From: Bacillus sp. V3-13
GTDB lineage: Bacteria > Bacillota > Bacilli > Bacillales > Cytobacillaceae
DNA: 64,000 nt
NCBI RefSeq assembly: GCF_002860165.1
Contig: NZ_PGUZ01000039.1
Location: 62,001-126,000, forward strand
Direction: 5' to 3'
The notes under the pieces are model-generated. The model worked only from the letters and a program-made list of their open reading frames with translations. It searched no databases and was not told the DNA's origin. Of this stretch, positions 25,030-35,412 are shown in pieces; the stretch's first letter is position 1, and every line of letters starts with the position of its first letter. Made by a program: the position numbers and the translations under genes.

Positions 25030-27210
25030 ATGCGGAAAACATGGTTGATTGCCGGTTTGGTGATCCTTATAGCAGGGGCAGCTGTTTATGCGCATTTTAC
25101 CCAGCTTAAAATCGTCAATGATTGGGACCAATATGATGAAAGACCAATTGTTTTAAAAAACAAGGTTTGGAAGGTATCTTTTTCGAAAAAGATTGCTGAG
25201 GCAAGCCTGGACGGAAATCAGATTTATGTGACAGATGATCAAGGTAAAAAGCAAGAAGTGGATGTAGAATTGGGGCCGGACGGCCAAACGGTATATATTA
25301 GCCCGCCTGATCAAGGCTATGATTCTAACATACCATTTTATACGCTCAATATTTTAGACGGAATAAAAACAAAGAGCGGCAGAAAGCTCAGTTCCGGCAA
25401 GCAGTTGTCATTTGTCGTGAACAAGACACTGCCTGTGATCGGTTCAAAGGAAAAACTGGATGACTATTTTAAGAAGGCAATCAAAACGGAAAAAAATCAT
25501 CGCCAAACACTTGCCTTCGATGCAACTGAAGAGAATACTACGCTATCAGCAGACAGTGCTAAAACAGAAAGCTCAGCAAAATCGGTGTCCGAGACAAACG
25601 TCCAGGTCGCAGGGATCGATGAGGGAGATACTGTAAAAACGGATGGAAAACACATTTACCAAATTTCTGACGGGAAGGTGAGAATCATTGAAGCTATTCC
25701 AGCTAATAAAATGATTCTGCAGAAAGTTCTTGAATATGACAGCTCTTTTATGCCATCCCAGCTGTATGTCGAAGATCAGCATTTGGTCATTATTGGCCAA
25801 AGCTATCAACAAATGCCGCGGCAGCCTAAGTCCCAGTCATCTGCAGACCTCAGCATCGTGCCAATGTATCAATCGACAAAGCTCATCATCTACAATATTG
25901 AAGATCCGCAAAATCCGGCGAAACTCAGGGAGCTGGAATTGGAAGGCTCGTACGTGTCGTCACGAAAAACAAATGGGATCGTTTATTTAATTGCCAGCCA
26001 TTATCCTGACTACTGGACTTTGGAACAAGGCAAGAAGATCGATTTGCGGCCAAGATACAGAGATACAGCAGTAAGTGAAAAGCCTGTCAGTATCGATTAT
26101 GATCAAATCCACTACTTTTCGGACTCTGCCGAAACAAACTACAATACGATCGCTGCAATCGATTTGACCGACCCTTTAAAGGATGCGGCCATGACCACTT
26201 ATTTAGGGAGCGGACAGGAGCTATACATGTCCAATGATTATTTATACCTGGCTGTCCCCAACTACACAAGCATTGAACGTGATCGAAGCAGTATATTTTC
26301 ACCTGATACGACGATTTATAAGTTATCAGTTGAAGGGATGAATGTTGCCTTTCATAGTTCTGCCGAGATCGAAGGGACGATATTAAACCAGTTTGCGATG
26401 GACGAGTATGAAGGGAATTTGCGTGTGGCAACAACAAAAGGAAATTCCTGGAATGACGAACAGCCTTCAGCCAATCATCTTTATGTTTTAGATGCAAATC
26501 TCCAGCGCATAGGAGAATTGAAGGATCTAGCGAGAGGCGAGCGAATATATTCAACACGATTTATCGGGGAACGTATTTACATCGTTACATTTAAGCAAGT
26601 AGATCCACTGTTTGTAATTGATGCAGCAAACCCGAAGGCTCCAAAGGTGCTCGGTGAATTAAAAATTCCCGGTTTCAGTAATTATTTGCATCCATATGAT
26701 GAAAACCATATCATTGGCTTTGGGCAAGATACAGAACTGGTTAAAGGATTTACATCAACATCTGAGCCAAGAGTAACAACAAAGGGCGTGAAAATCTCTC
26801 TCTTTGATGTAAGCGATGTCGCCAGTCCTAAGGAAAAATTCACAGAAATCATTGGTGGAAGCGGCACATATTCGCCACTCAATCATGACCATAAGGCACT
26901 GCTATACGATCGCGGCAAAAATTTATTTGCATTTCCAATTACCGTATATTCTGATATAGAGGGGAAAGAAGTTGCGCAAAACTACGAGTTTCAGGGAGCG
27001 TATGTGTATCATATTGATTCAACCAACGGCTTTGCACTGAAGTCGAAAATAACCCACAGTTCTAATAAACAGGTTTATGAAGAATGGTCCAATAGTATCG
27101 AAAGGCTGGTTTATATCGACAACAGCCTTTATGCTCTCTCGCCTTCGAAAATAACGGCACACGATTTACAAACATTCAATCTCCAGGGAGAATTGCTGCT
27201 GAATCAGTAA
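25030..27210 (+). CDS. Secreted/membrane-anchored beta-propeller protein
   Basis: 726 residues. An N-terminal signal or anchor (TWLIAGLVILIAGAAVYAHF) is followed by an Ig-like SbsA-type domain (about 40-135) and then a beta-propeller: ETNVQVAGIDEGDTVKTDGK opens it, with repeats such as IYQISDGKVRII, LIIYNIEDPQNPAKLRELEL and YNTIAAIDLTDP. This matches the secreted beta-propeller family found in Bacillus and archaea, of unknown function and probably at the cell surface. ATG 25030 is preferred over TTG 25027; AAGGGGG lies seven bases upstream. Confidence 0.82.
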   Translation: MRKTWLIAGLVILIAGAAVYAHFTQLKIVNDWDQYDERPIVLKNKVWKVSFSKKIAEASLDGNQIYVTDDQGKKQEVDVELGPDGQTVYISPPDQGYDSNIPFYTLNILDGIKTKSGRKLSSGKQLSFVVNKTLPVIGSKEKLDDYFKKAIKTEKNHRQTLAFDATEENTTLSADSAKTESSAKSVSETNVQVAGIDEGDTVKTDGKHIYQISDGKVRIIEAIPANKMILQKVLEYDSSFMPSQLYVEDQHLVIIGQSYQQMPRQPKSQSSADLSIVPMYQSTKLIIYNIEDPQNPAKLRELELEGSYVSSRKTNGIVYLIASHYPDYWTLEQGKKIDLRPRYRDTAVSEKPVSIDYDQIHYFSDSAETNYNTIAAIDLTDPLKDAAMTTYLGSGQELYMSNDYLYLAVPNYTSIERDRSSIFSPDTTIYKLSVEGMNVAFHSSAEIEGTILNQFAMDEYEGNLRVATTKGNSWNDEQPSANHLYVLDANLQRIGELKDLARGERIYSTRFIGERIYIVTFKQVDPLFVIDAANPKAPKVLGELKIPGFSNYLHPYDENHIIGFGQDTELVKGFTSTSEPRVTTKGVKISLFDVSDVASPKEKFTEIIGGSGTYSPLNHDHKALLYDRGKNLFAFPITVYSDIEGKEVAQNYEFQGAYVYHIDSTNGFALKSKITHSSNKQVYEEWSNSIERLVYIDNSLYALSPSKITAHDLQTFNLQGELLLNQ

Positions 27211-27315
27211 CTATGTTGTGAATAGTATTTGAAAAGTTCAGTTTTTAAACATGTGAACAAAATATCCATCATAAAATATGCCAAACGCCCCCATATTAAC
27301 TATGAGGTGATCAAG

Positions 27316-27456
27316 ATGGACATGAAGAAAGAATTTTCGCAGCAACAATTGGATCAAATTCAGCATTATCTTATCGAAGAAATAACAAGGATAAGTGTCG
27401 AAGAAGAAGAAGAGCGAATGAGAGCAGAAGCCAAAGAAGGCGGGCAATATGAGTAA
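27316..27456 (+). CDS. Small acidic hypothetical protein
   Basis: 46 residues, a single Glu-rich helix (QLDQIQHYLIEEITRISVEE then EEERMRAEAKEGG). GAGGTGA precedes ATG 27316; the upstream extension of the frame has no ribosome-binding site. Function unknown. The terminator directly behind it supports a real gene. Confidence 0.55.
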   Translation: MDMKKEFSQQQLDQIQHYLIEEITRISVEEEEERMRAEAKEGGQYE

Positions 27457-27463
27457 GTTTTTC

Positions 27464-27500
27464 AAAGAGGCATTCTCATCTTTCGAGAACGCCTCTTTTT
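27464..27500 (+). terminator. Terminator after the small acidic gene
   Basis: Stem AAAGAGGCATTCTC/GAGAACGCCTCTTTT with a 7-base loop and a T tract. Confidence 0.85.
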
Positions 27501-27506
27501 ATGCAT

Positions 27507-27675
27507 TCATGTTGCCGAGATCGAAATCCCCTCAGCCGTTAATGACTGAAAAATTAACTCTGCGAACTCAACAGCCCTCGGCCCATCCCCGTGAATACAA
27601 ATTGTGTCTGCCTGTATCGGGATTTCTTTTCCTTCCGGAGTCATTACTTTCTTTTCTTTGATCATTTGAATGACT
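27507..27675 (-). pseudogene. pxpA: 5-oxoprolinase subunit A (PxpA/YcsF) remnant
   Basis: On the minus strand the last 55 or so codons of a LamB/YcsF-family protein survive: VIQMIKEKKVMTPEGKEIPI, then ADTICIHGDGPRAVEFAEL, then a stop. The IHGD...A motif is the C-terminal signature of PxpA, part of the 5-oxoproline hydrolase. A stop codon immediately upstream in frame and absence of everything N-terminal show it is a fragment. No pxpB or pxpC is nearby. Confidence 0.7.
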
Positions 27676-27807
27676 TATTCTTATTAAAGTTCGCGTACCT
27701 GGCAATGATGTTTCAAGGTCTGTAATAAAATTGTAAAAAAAATCATGCCAAAAATCTGAATTTTCCCATTATAATAAAGATAACATCAACAATTGGGGGG
27801 AAGTTAG

Positions 27808-28044
27808 ATGGAGCTTAAAAACTGCCTGCATCTTTACTCAGATTGCAACGAAATTTATGCTTATGCAAGCGGAGACGGAATTGAAATGTTTGGTTTAGCA
27901 GCATCTTCCCCAAAAGCGATAAAGGATGAACTTTTAGAATTTCCCATTCAAACCGACGAAATGAAGGGCGTTATGTTCCAAGAAGAGCGAAACAATTTTT
28001 CATTCTCAAGAAAATTTTTTATCAATGGAATAGAGTTTTTTTAA
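27808..28044 (+). CDS. Small hypothetical protein
   Basis: 78 residues, soluble, with no motif I know (MELKNCLHLYSDCNEIYAYA opening, FFINGIEFF ending). GGGGGGAAG precedes the ATG and a terminator follows, so it is probably a real single gene. TTATAATAAAG about 40 bases upstream may hold its -10 box. Confidence 0.55.
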   Translation: MELKNCLHLYSDCNEIYAYASGDGIEMFGLAASSPKAIKDELLEFPIQTDEMKGVMFQEERNNFSFSRKFFINGIEFF

Positions 28045-28052
28045 AAGAAAGG

Positions 28053-28089
28053 GTCTCGCTGCTTAACAATGCATGCGGGGCTTTTTTTA
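28053..28089 (+). terminator. Terminator before odhAB
   Basis: Stem GTCTCGC/GCGGGGC (with G-T pairs) followed by seven T. Confidence 0.6.
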
Positions 28090-28266
28090 TTTGAAAAAAG
28101 TGTTATAGGTATCCTGCATTGTCAGCGTTTCTTTACATTCATAGTCTGTAAAAATCGTATGATTCTTATTTCAATATAAATTTAACCTTTTATAAAAATA
28201 TTTAGTTTTCACTATATGTACGTTTAAAATCTTTGTAGAATGAATCCCAGCATGATAAAATTGCTT

Positions 28267-28280
28267 TGAAAACGGTTTAT
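28267..28280 (+). promoter_or_regulatory. cre-like CcpA site upstream of odhA
   Basis: TGAAAACGGTTTAT matches 12 of 14 positions of the cre consensus TGWAANCGNTNWCA. odhAB of B. subtilis is repressed by glucose, so the position fits. The rest of 28090-28387 has AT-rich promoter-like sequence and no gene. Confidence 0.45.
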
Positions 28281-28387
28281 CCTCTGAAAAATATTATTAT
28301 TCAATTAATTATTCAAGTTCAAAAAGGGTATAAGCAGAGAGGATGAAACATGCTGTTTTAGTAAATTACAAGTTGGGGGTATTTCTC

Positions 28388-31240
28388 ATGAAAAAGCCAT
28401 CAGCAGGGCAGGACCCTGTCTGGCAGGGATTCCATGGCCCAAACCTTGGCTATGTCATTGAATTATACGAACAGTTTCAAGAAGACCCGGATTCAGTAGA
28501 TCCGGAAATGAAAGCATACTTTGAACGATGGGGTTCTCCTGCAGCGGCGAATTCGACTGTTGTTGATGTCAAAAAAAATGAAACAGCAGTTCAGCCTTCA
28601 TTCAAACAGCTTGAATCCACACTTGCTGCTGTCCGCCTCGCCGATAACATTCGCGCTTACGGGCATTTAGCCGCGCAAATTTATCCGTTAAACGACCATG
28701 AACCGATCAAGGATTTAATCGAGCCATCCCATTACGGGTTGAGCGAGCTTGATTTGCGGGCGGTTCCAGCAGCGGTTGTTTGTCCGGATGCTCCCGGCCA
28801 TATCCAAAATGGACTTGAGGCGATCAACTACTTAAAAGAAGTGTATACTGGTTCAATTGCTTTTGAATTTCATCATGTAGCAAACATGAAAGAAAAGAAT
28901 TGGCTTCGTAAAAAGGCGGAAACGGGCTCATTGCTGCCTGCTTTTTCAAACGAAAAGCGCAAATCCCTCTGGAAGTGGTTAGCCGAGGTTGAAGAATTTG
29001 AAAAATTCCTGCACAGAACCTTTGTCGGGCAAAAACGATTTTCAATTGAAGGTCTTGATTCAATGGTTCCGCTCCTTGATGAAATCATTTCAGAAGGGGT
29101 CCAAGATGGCGCAAAAACGATCAATATCGGGATGGCTCACAGGGGACGGCTCAATGTTCTGGCCCATGTTCTGTGCAAGCCTTACGAAGCGATATTTGCT
29201 GAATTTCAGCATGCACCCAATAAAGAGCTCGTCCCTTCTGAAGGTTCGATCGGCATCAATTACGGCTGGACAGGTGATGTAAAATACCATCTCGGCCTTG
29301 ATCGTCAAATCACCGAAGAAAGTACAGTTAAAGCAAGAATTACGCTTGCAAACAATCCGAGCCATCTTGAGTACGTCGGTTCAGTAGTCGAAGGCTTCAC
29401 AAGAGCGGCACAGGATACGCGCTCGGAAAAAGGCTATCCAAATTACGATCCGGCTTCTGCTCTCGCGATCCTTATTCACGGTGATGCAGCATTTCCCGGC
29501 CAGGGAATTGTGGCTGAAACATTAAATTTAAGCGGATTATCAGGCTATAAAACAGGCGGGACCATCCATATTATCGCCAACAATACGATCGGATTTACGA
29601 CCGAATCGATTGATTCCCGTTCAACAAGATATGCAAGTGATCTTGCCAAAGGATATGAGATTCCGATTTTGCATGTAAATGCCGATGATCCGGAAGCCTG
29701 TCTATGTGCGGCCAAGCTCGCTGCCGAATACAGGGCGGAGTTCAACAAGGATTTTTTAATAGATTTGATTGGATACCGCCGTTATGGACACAACGAAATG
29801 GATGAACCGATGACCACAAATCCGTTGATGTATACCATCATTGACAAGCATCCGACCGCCAAAGAATTATATGCTAAAAAGCTCGCTGACGAGGGAATCT
29901 TAACGGATGAACAACGGCGTGAATATGAAGCGCAGATACTTAACCGCCTGCAAGAGGCATATGAAAAAGTTCCCGGGAAAAAAGAGCAGGCACTCAATGA
30001 AATGAATCCTCCGGAAACGGTCGAAAAAGGCATTCCTAAAATCAATACAGCTGTCCCTAAGGATGAGCTTTATCGAATCAATCAGGAGCTTCTTGAATGG
30101 CCGGAAGATTTTAATGTCTTCAACAAGCTGGGCCGCATTTTAAAAAGAAGGACCGAAGCGCTTGACGATAATGGCAAAGTAGATTGGGCTCTCGCCGAGA
30201 CACTTGCATTTGCATCGATTATTTCGGATGGAACTCCTGTCAGAATGACGGGCCAGGATTCTGAGCGGGGCACTTTTGCCCATCGCCATCTCGTCCTTCA
30301 TGACAGCATTTCAGGCAATGTGTACTCGCCGCTCCATCAACTATCATCGGCACAGGCATCCTTTGCCGTTCATAATAGCCCGCTTTCCGAAGCAGCGGTT
30401 GTCGGGTTCGAATATGGCTATAACGTCTTCGCCCCTGAAACACTGGTTCTTTGGGAGGCCCAATACGGAGATTTCGCCAACGCCGCCCAAGTGTTATTTG
30501 ATCAATTTATTGCGGCGGGCCGGGCAAAATGGGGTCAAAAATCCGGGCTGGTGATGCTGCTTCCGCATGGATACGAAGGACAGGGTCCTGAACATTCAAG
30601 CGGCAGGGTTGAGCGGTTCCTGACTCTTTCTGCCGAAAATAACTGGACCGTTGCAAACCTAACAACAGCAGCTCAATATTTTCATATTTTAAGAAGGCAG
30701 GCAGCGATTCTTAACAAGGAAGAAGTCCGCCCGCTTGTCATCATGACACCGAAAAGCCTGCTTCGCAATCCGCTGGTCGCATCAAGCGCCAGCGAGTTTA
30801 GCGAAGGCGAATTTAAATCAGTTATCCAGCAGCCCGGCCTTGGAATGAACACTGAAAAGGTGGAGAGGATTGTTTTATGCTCTGGAAAAGTAAGCATTGA
30901 TCTCACCGAAAAGCTGAAAACATCGAGCCACATGGATTGGCTTCATATCATTCGGCTTGAAGAAATCTATCCATTCCCGTTCGAGCAGTTAAAGAAAATA
31001 TTTGACCGCTACCCGCGCGTGAAGGAAATATGCTGGGTTCAAGAAGAACCGAAAAACATGGGGGCATGGAATTTTGTTGAACCACGTATCAATGAAATTG
31101 CACCCGGGGCAACTGAAGTTTCCTATATTGGGCGGAGACGCCGGTCAAGCCCTGCTGAAGGAGACCCGAACGTCCATAAGAAGGAACAAGCGAGAATCAT
31201 TGAAGAGGCATTAACACGGAACGAAAAAGGGGGATTATAA
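28388..31240 (+). CDS. odhA: 2-oxoglutarate dehydrogenase E1 component
   Basis: 950 residues (B. subtilis OdhA: about 944). It decarboxylates 2-oxoglutarate with thiamine diphosphate and passes the succinyl group to OdhB in the TCA cycle. Visible marks are the N-terminal E2-binding segment [31 protein letters not shown], the ThDP/Mg region [27 protein letters not shown], and the C-terminal [19 protein letters not shown] 28388 with GGGGG at good distance is chosen over ATG 28343. odhB starts 1 base after the stop. Confidence 0.96.
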   Translation: MKKPSAGQDPVWQGFHGPNLGYVIELYEQFQEDPDSVDPEMKAYFERWGSPAAANSTVVDVKKNETAVQPSFKQLESTLAAVRLADNIRAYGHLAAQIYPLNDHEPIKDLIEPSHYGLSELDLRAVPAAVVCPDAPGHIQNGLEAINYLKEVYTGSIAFEFHHVANMKEKNWLRKKAETGSLLPAFSNEKRKSLWKWLAEVEEFEKFLHRTFVGQKRFSIEGLDSMVPLLDEIISEGVQDGAKTINIGMAHRGRLNVLAHVLCKPYEAIFAEFQHAPNKELVPSEGSIGINYGWTGDVKYHLGLDRQITEESTVKARITLANNPSHLEYVGSVVEGFTRAAQDTRSEKGYPNYDPASALAILIHGDAAFPGQGIVAETLNLSGLSGYKTGGTIHIIANNTIGFTTESIDSRSTRYASDLAKGYEIPILHVNADDPEACLCAAKLAAEYRAEFNKDFLIDLIGYRRYGHNEMDEPMTTNPLMYTIIDKHPTAKELYAKKLADEGILTDEQRREYEAQILNRLQEAYEKVPGKKEQALNEMNPPETVEKGIPKINTAVPKDELYRINQELLEWPEDFNVFNKLGRILKRRTEALDDNGKVDWALAETLAFASIISDGTPVRMTGQDSERGTFAHRHLVLHDSISGNVYSPLHQLSSAQASFAVHNSPLSEAAVVGFEYGYNVFAPETLVLWEAQYGDFANAAQVLFDQFIAAGRAKWGQKSGLVMLLPHGYEGQGPEHSSGRVERFLTLSAENNWTVANLTTAAQYFHILRRQAAILNKEEVRPLVIMTPKSLLRNPLVASSASEFSEGEFKSVIQQPGLGMNTEKVERIVLCSGKVSIDLTEKLKTSSHMDWLHIIRLEEIYPFPFEQLKKIFDRYPRVKEICWVQEEPKNMGAWNFVEPRINEIAPGATEVSYIGRRRRSSPAEGDPNVHKKEQARIIEEALTRNEKGGL

Positions 31241-31241
31241 A

Positions 31242-32507
31242 ATGGCAGATATTACTGTTCCCGAACTGGCGGAATCGATTACGGAAGGTACGGTCGCACA
31301 ATGGCTGAAAAAACCGGGCGACTACGTAAAAAAAGGAGAATATGTAGTTGAGCTGGAAACCGATAAAGTGAATGTGGAAATTATTTCTGAGCATGAAGGT
31401 GTATTAAAAGAAGTGCTGGCGAATGAAGGAGATACCGTCCAGGTCGGCGCGGTAATTGCCGTGATCACTGAAGGGGGACAATCCGAAGCACCTTCACAAC
31501 CGGAACAACCAACTGCAAAAGCAACTGCGCCTGCTGAACAGCCAGAGAAAGTAACAGCAGAAGCAATTAAGACGGAGCCTGCTGTGGACCAGGACAGCAA
31601 ACAGCGGCCGATCGCTTCTCCGGCAGCACGAAAAATCGCCAGGGAAAAAGGAATCGATTTAAACGCTGTACCGACTGTCGACCCGCTGGGACGGGTAAGG
31701 AAACAGGATGTCGAATCATTTAATCCAAATGCTTCAAAGCCGCAGCAAGCAGCTTCGCCTGTTCAAAAACAGGCTGCAGCCAGCATCGGCGGAACGGAGG
31801 ATGGAAAGAAAGTGGAGCGGATCCGGATGTCACGCCGGCGCCAGACGATTGCCAATCGTTTAGTTGAAGTACAGCAAACGGCCGCCATGCTGACAACTTT
31901 CAATGAGGTCGACATGACAGCGGTTATGGACCTGCGCAAACGCCGCAAGGACCAGTTTTTCGAAGAAAATGATGTCCGCCTCGGCTTCATGTCTTTCTTT
32001 ACAAAAGCAGCTGTGGCAGCACTTAAAAAGTTCCCGCTTTTAAACGCAGAAATTCAGGGCGATGAGATTGTTCTTAAAAAGTTTTACGATATTGGCATTG
32101 CTGTTGCAGCCGAAGAGGGACTGGTTGTTCCGGTTGTCCGCGATGCTGACCGGAAAAATTTTGCCGAGATCGAAGCGGATATTATGGATTTAGCCAATAA
32201 AGCAAAAAACAATAAACTTTCCTTGAAGGATTTACAAGGCGGCACATTTACAATCACAAATGGCGGGGTGTTCGGCTCGTTGATGTCCACTCCAATTTTA
32301 AACGGGCCACAGGTTGGCATCCTTGGCATGCACAAAATCCAGCTCCGTCCGGTTGCAATTGATGCAGAAAAATCGGAAAACCGGCCAATGATGTACATCG
32401 CGCTTTCCTACGACCATCGGATTGTTGATGGCAAAGAAGCGGTATCATTTCTTGTCAAAATAAAAGAACTGATCGAAGACCCGGAATCCTTGCTTCTTGA
32501 AGGTTAA
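31242..32507 (+). CDS. odhB: 2-oxoglutarate dehydrogenase E2, dihydrolipoyl succinyltransferase
   Basis: 421 residues. The N-terminal lipoyl domain has lipoylated Lys42 in [11 protein letters not shown]; a Pro/Ala/Gln-rich linker (about 84-120) leads to the peripheral-subunit-binding domain ([20 protein letters not shown]), a second linker, and the catalytic domain ending in [12 protein letters not shown] with His392 and Asp396. It transfers succinyl from OdhA to CoA and forms the core of the complex. AAAGGGGGA precedes the ATG. The E3 subunit is not in this window. Confidence 0.97.
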   Translation: MADITVPELAESITEGTVAQWLKKPGDYVKKGEYVVELETDKVNVEIISEHEGVLKEVLANEGDTVQVGAVIAVITEGGQSEAPSQPEQPTAKATAPAEQPEKVTAEAIKTEPAVDQDSKQRPIASPAARKIAREKGIDLNAVPTVDPLGRVRKQDVESFNPNASKPQQAASPVQKQAAASIGGTEDGKKVERIRMSRRRQTIANRLVEVQQTAAMLTTFNEVDMTAVMDLRKRRKDQFFEENDVRLGFMSFFTKAAVAALKKFPLLNAEIQGDEIVLKKFYDIGIAVAAEEGLVVPVVRDADRKNFAEIEADIMDLANKAKNNKLSLKDLQGGTFTITNGGVFGSLMSTPILNGPQVGILGMHKIQLRPVAIDAEKSENRPMMYIALSYDHRIVDGKEAVSFLVKIKELIEDPESLLLEG

Positions 32508-32510
32508 TGA

Positions 32511-32549
32511 ATAAAGCCATGGCCAGGTTCTGACTGCGCCATGGCTTAT
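32511..32549 (+). terminator. Terminator of odhAB
   Basis: A perfect stem of at least 9 bp centred on AAGCCATGGC/GCCATGGCTT, followed by ATTTTGTTTTT. Confidence 0.85.
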
Positions 32550-32570
32550 TTTGTTTTTATTTAACATGTA

Positions 32571-32605
32571 TAAAGCCGTTCAGCTAATATGCTAAACGGC
32601 TTCTT
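32571..32605 (-). terminator. Second hairpin, terminator of the sda-like gene
   Basis: Stem AAGCCGTT(C)AGC/GCT(A)AACGGCTT around TAATAT. It lies directly after the stop codon of the minus-strand peptide gene. Confidence 0.65.
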
Positions 32606-32607
32606 AA

Positions 32608-32742
32608 TCATCTGTTTTTAAATGGCTTTAATCCACGTCTTTGAATTTCATCTTTTAAAATCTTTGCCCAGTCCTTATCCTTTTCCGACTTTAATGCATC
32701 ACGATACGAGACGACCAACTGTTCATTACTCATAATTTTCAT
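32608..32742 (-). CDS. Sda-like peptide (histidine kinase inhibitor family)
   Basis: 44 residues. It aligns without gaps to B. subtilis Sda over 38 positions: MSNEQLVVSYRDAL against LSDELLIESYFKAT, and ILKDEIQRRGL against LIENEIKRRSL. Sda is a helical hairpin that binds sporulation kinases and blocks autophosphorylation when replication is disturbed. At the positions of Sda Leu21 and Phe25, important for kinase binding, this peptide has Lys21 and Trp25, so it may bind another partner or act differently. ATG 32742 lies ten bases after GAGGAGG. Confidence 0.7.
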   Translation of the reverse strand: MKIMSNEQLVVSYRDALKSEKDKDWAKILKDEIQRRGLKPFKNR

Positions 32743-33040
32743 TCTGCATGTACCTCCTCGGTAAGTTAAAGGATTCTCAATATTCAATTTTAATTAATTG
32801 TAAAGGTTTTTTTAAGATTTGAAAAGAGTTATCTCGTATCTTTTTTTAAAAAGGTACTAATGGACGAGTTATTTTAAAGTGGCAATTGCATGTTGTTTGT
32901 AATCGAGGGAATTATTTCTGCCCCAACAAATCGTATTTCGCTGTTTTTTTGTCCCCATCTCTCGAAAAGAAAGGGAAAACTGAATATAAAAGAGAACTTA
33001 ATATGGATACAGATCAATTTTCCAGAAAGGGGCATTGTAT

Positions 33041-33439
33041 ATGCTAAAACAGTTTACGATCGAAACCAACAATCGCGATGAAATGAATGAGATCACCAGA
33101 ATTGTCGGCAAATTTGTCGAGGAGTCCGGCGTAAGGGAAGGAACCGCAATCATTTATTGCCCGCATACGACAGCAGGGATTACGATCAATGAAAATGCGG
33201 ATCCTGATGTAAAAAGGGATATGATCCGCCGCTTTGATGAAACTTACCCATGGAATCATACATTGGATCGCCATGATGAAGGAAACACCGCCGCCCACAT
33301 GAAAGCAAGCACGGTTGGCGCTTCCAGTCATGTAATTATTACAAACGGCAAGCTTCTCCTCGGCCGCTGGCAGGGTATTTATTTTTGTGAATTTGACGGG
33401 CCAAGAACAAGAAACTTTTATGTAAAAGTAACCGGCTAA
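33041..33439 (+). CDS. YjbQ-family protein (UPF0047), YugU-like
   Basis: 132 residues. The family core is present: [33 protein letters not shown] and [16 protein letters not shown]. Members have been called secondary thiamine-phosphate synthases on weak evidence; the real role is unknown. It is a soluble single-domain protein, probably trimeric by homology. ATG 33041 follows GAAAGGGG with eight-base spacing; a TTG at 33035 is less likely. A terminator follows. The 300 bases upstream hold no other gene. Confidence 0.92.
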   Translation: MLKQFTIETNNRDEMNEITRIVGKFVEESGVREGTAIIYCPHTTAGITINENADPDVKRDMIRRFDETYPWNHTLDRHDEGNTAAHMKASTVGASSHVIITNGKLLLGRWQGIYFCEFDGPRTRNFYVKVTG

Positions 33440-33455
33440 AATAGTTGAAATATGA

Positions 33456-33487
33456 AGCCACTGCAGTAATAAGGCAGTGGTTCTTTA
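33456..33487 (+). terminator. Terminator after the YjbQ-family gene
   Basis: Stem CCACTGC/GCAGTGG plus flanking pairs, followed by TTCTTTAAT. Confidence 0.7.
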
Positions 33488-33512
33488 ATGGGATTTTTAA
33501 TAATAAAGAAGT

Positions 33513-33558
33513 TTGAATTTTCTAACAAACGTGGTATGATTCATTGTAAGCGTTTGCT
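33513..33558 (+). promoter_or_regulatory. Promoter with overlapping cre-like site
   Basis: TTGAAT (33513-33518), 16 bases, TATGAT (33535-33540). TGTAAGCGTTTGCT at 33545-33558 matches 12 of 14 cre positions and covers the predicted start point, a position where CcpA represses. Confidence 0.6.
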
Positions 33559-33593
33559 TAATTAATTAGATATTTGCTAAGGAGGAGCTTTCC

Positions 33594-35246
33594 ATGGCGG
33601 AGTTATTAACGAAAACGGTTGGTCATTTATTAGAAGAAAAAGCACATGCTCATCCCGATCACGAAGCGGTCGTTTATGCTGACCGCGGCTTGCGCCTGAC
33701 TTACAGGCAATTTAATGATTATTGCCGCAAGGTTGCAAAAGGGCTAATGAAACTCGGCCTTGATAAGGGCGAAAATATTGCTGTTTGGTCTACGAATACG
33801 CCGGAATGGCTTGCCTGCCAGTTTGCAACCGGAAAAATGGGCGCCGTCCTCGTAACGGTGAATACGAACTACCAGACTTCCGAGCTTGAATACTTATTAA
33901 AGCAATCAGACTCCACGACCATCATCCTCATGGAAAAATACAAAGATTCTTCCTACCTCGACATGCTTTACGAAATTGTTCCCGAGCTCAAAAATTCACA
34001 ACCAGGCAATCTCAAAAGCAGCCGGCTGCCTTTTTTAAAAAATGTCATTGTTTTGGGCGAAAATCGCTACCCCGGTACATACAGCTGGTCCGATTTACTC
34101 GAACTCGCAGAAGAAGTGCCTGAAACCCAGCTAAATGAACGTCTCAACAGCCTCCACCCCGATGATGTAATTAATATGCAGTACACATCGGGTACGACTG
34201 GTTTTCCAAAAGGAGTCATGCTCACGCATAATAACATCGTCAATAACGCTTATAACATTGCCAATTGTATGAAGCTGACGAAAGAGGACCGCCTCTGTAT
34301 TCCCGTGCCCTTTTTTCACTGTTTTGGCTGCGTCCTTGGAACACTGGCATGTGTATCGGTCGGGGCGACGATCGTCCCGGTTCAAGAATTTAATCCAAAA
34401 ACCGTCCTGAAAACCGTTGAAGCGGAAAGGTGTACCGGTTTGCACGGTGTACCCACGATGTTTATTGCGGAACTCAATGATCCCGATTTTGAAAGATATG
34501 ATCTTCGTTCGTTGCGGACCGGAATTATGGCTGGATCGAACTGTCCGATTGAGGTCATGAAGGCAGTGATTGAAAAAATGGGTGCACGTGAAATTACGAT
34601 TGCATATGGGCAAACAGAGTCTTCTCCGGTTATTACCCAAACAAGGACAGACGACCCGATCGAGCTTCGGGTAGAAACGGTAGGCCGGGCGCTTCCATCC
34701 GTCGAGGTGAAAATTGTCGAGCCCGGAACCAGCAAGGAACTTCCAAGGGGCTCGCAGGGCGAGCTTTGCACAAGAGGATACCATGTGATGAAGGGCTATT
34801 ATAAAAATCCCCAGGCTACAAAGGAAGTGATTGACGAAGAAGGCTGGCTTCATACTGGTGATTTAGCCATCATGGATGAGAACGGCTACTGCAGGATAAC
34901 CGGCCGGTTGAAGGATATGATCATCAGGGGAGGCGAAAATATTTACCCGCGTGAGATCGAGGAATTTCTCTACAGCCACCCGAAGGTTCTTGATGTTCAG
35001 GTGATTGGTGTCCCGGATCCCTTATTCGGTGAGGAAGTGATGGCATGGGTTATTTTAAAAGAAGGGGAAATATGTACGGCTGAGGAGCTTCGCGCCTTTT
35101 GCCGGGGCAAAATCTCCCGTCACAAGATTCCCCGTTATATCGAGTTTACGAAAGCCTATCCGATGACAGCATCCGGGAAAATCCAAAAATTCCGCTTGCG
35201 GGAACAGGCCAGACAACGATTGGAAGAAAATAATTTAACATGTTAG
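33594..35246 (+). CDS. AMP-binding acyl-CoA synthetase (medium/long chain)
   Basis: 550 residues of the acyl-adenylate-forming superfamily. The phosphate-binding loop is [20 protein letters not shown] (about residue 193), the second core motif [12 protein letters not shown], the hinge [20 protein letters not shown], and the C-terminal catalytic lysine lies in [11 protein letters not shown]. It should activate a fatty or other carboxylic acid with ATP and CoA; it resembles YngI-like medium-chain ligases. AGGAGG precedes the ATG. Single gene behind a cre-overlapped promoter, consistent with use of fatty acids when sugar is scarce. Confidence 0.93.
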   Translation: MAELLTKTVGHLLEEKAHAHPDHEAVVYADRGLRLTYRQFNDYCRKVAKGLMKLGLDKGENIAVWSTNTPEWLACQFATGKMGAVLVTVNTNYQTSELEYLLKQSDSTTIILMEKYKDSSYLDMLYEIVPELKNSQPGNLKSSRLPFLKNVIVLGENRYPGTYSWSDLLELAEEVPETQLNERLNSLHPDDVINMQYTSGTTGFPKGVMLTHNNIVNNAYNIANCMKLTKEDRLCIPVPFFHCFGCVLGTLACVSVGATIVPVQEFNPKTVLKTVEAERCTGLHGVPTMFIAELNDPDFERYDLRSLRTGIMAGSNCPIEVMKAVIEKMGAREITIAYGQTESSPVITQTRTDDPIELRVETVGRALPSVEVKIVEPGTSKELPRGSQGELCTRGYHVMKGYYKNPQATKEVIDEEGWLHTGDLAIMDENGYCRITGRLKDMIIRGGENIYPREIEEFLYSHPKVLDVQVIGVPDPLFGEEVMAWVILKEGEICTAEELRAFCRGKISRHKIPRYIEFTKAYPMTASGKIQKFRLREQARQRLEENNLTC

Positions 35247-35412
35247 AACAGGAAGATCAAGAATTGCCTGTATTCAAGGTGTCAGTAACCTTACAACAAA
35301 AACAGCACCACTGCTGTTTTTTTCTTTTTTGTGAAAAAATTCTGTTTTTCTTATACAATATACTCATACAGTTTTTTAATATTTAGAAATGAAGAGAGAA
35401 GGAACCGCAAAG

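Noticed and set aside
26087-26557. 156-codon minus-strand frame inside the beta-propeller gene
   Set aside because: Antisense shadow with no start signal and no recognisable domain.
32890-33081. 63-codon frame overlapping the YjbQ-family start
   Set aside because: No ribosome-binding site, and the last third overlaps YjbQ in another frame.
34131-34853. Long open frame on the minus strand inside the acyl-CoA synthetase gene
   Set aside because: It is antisense to clear conserved coding sequence, has no family features and no ribosome-binding site.
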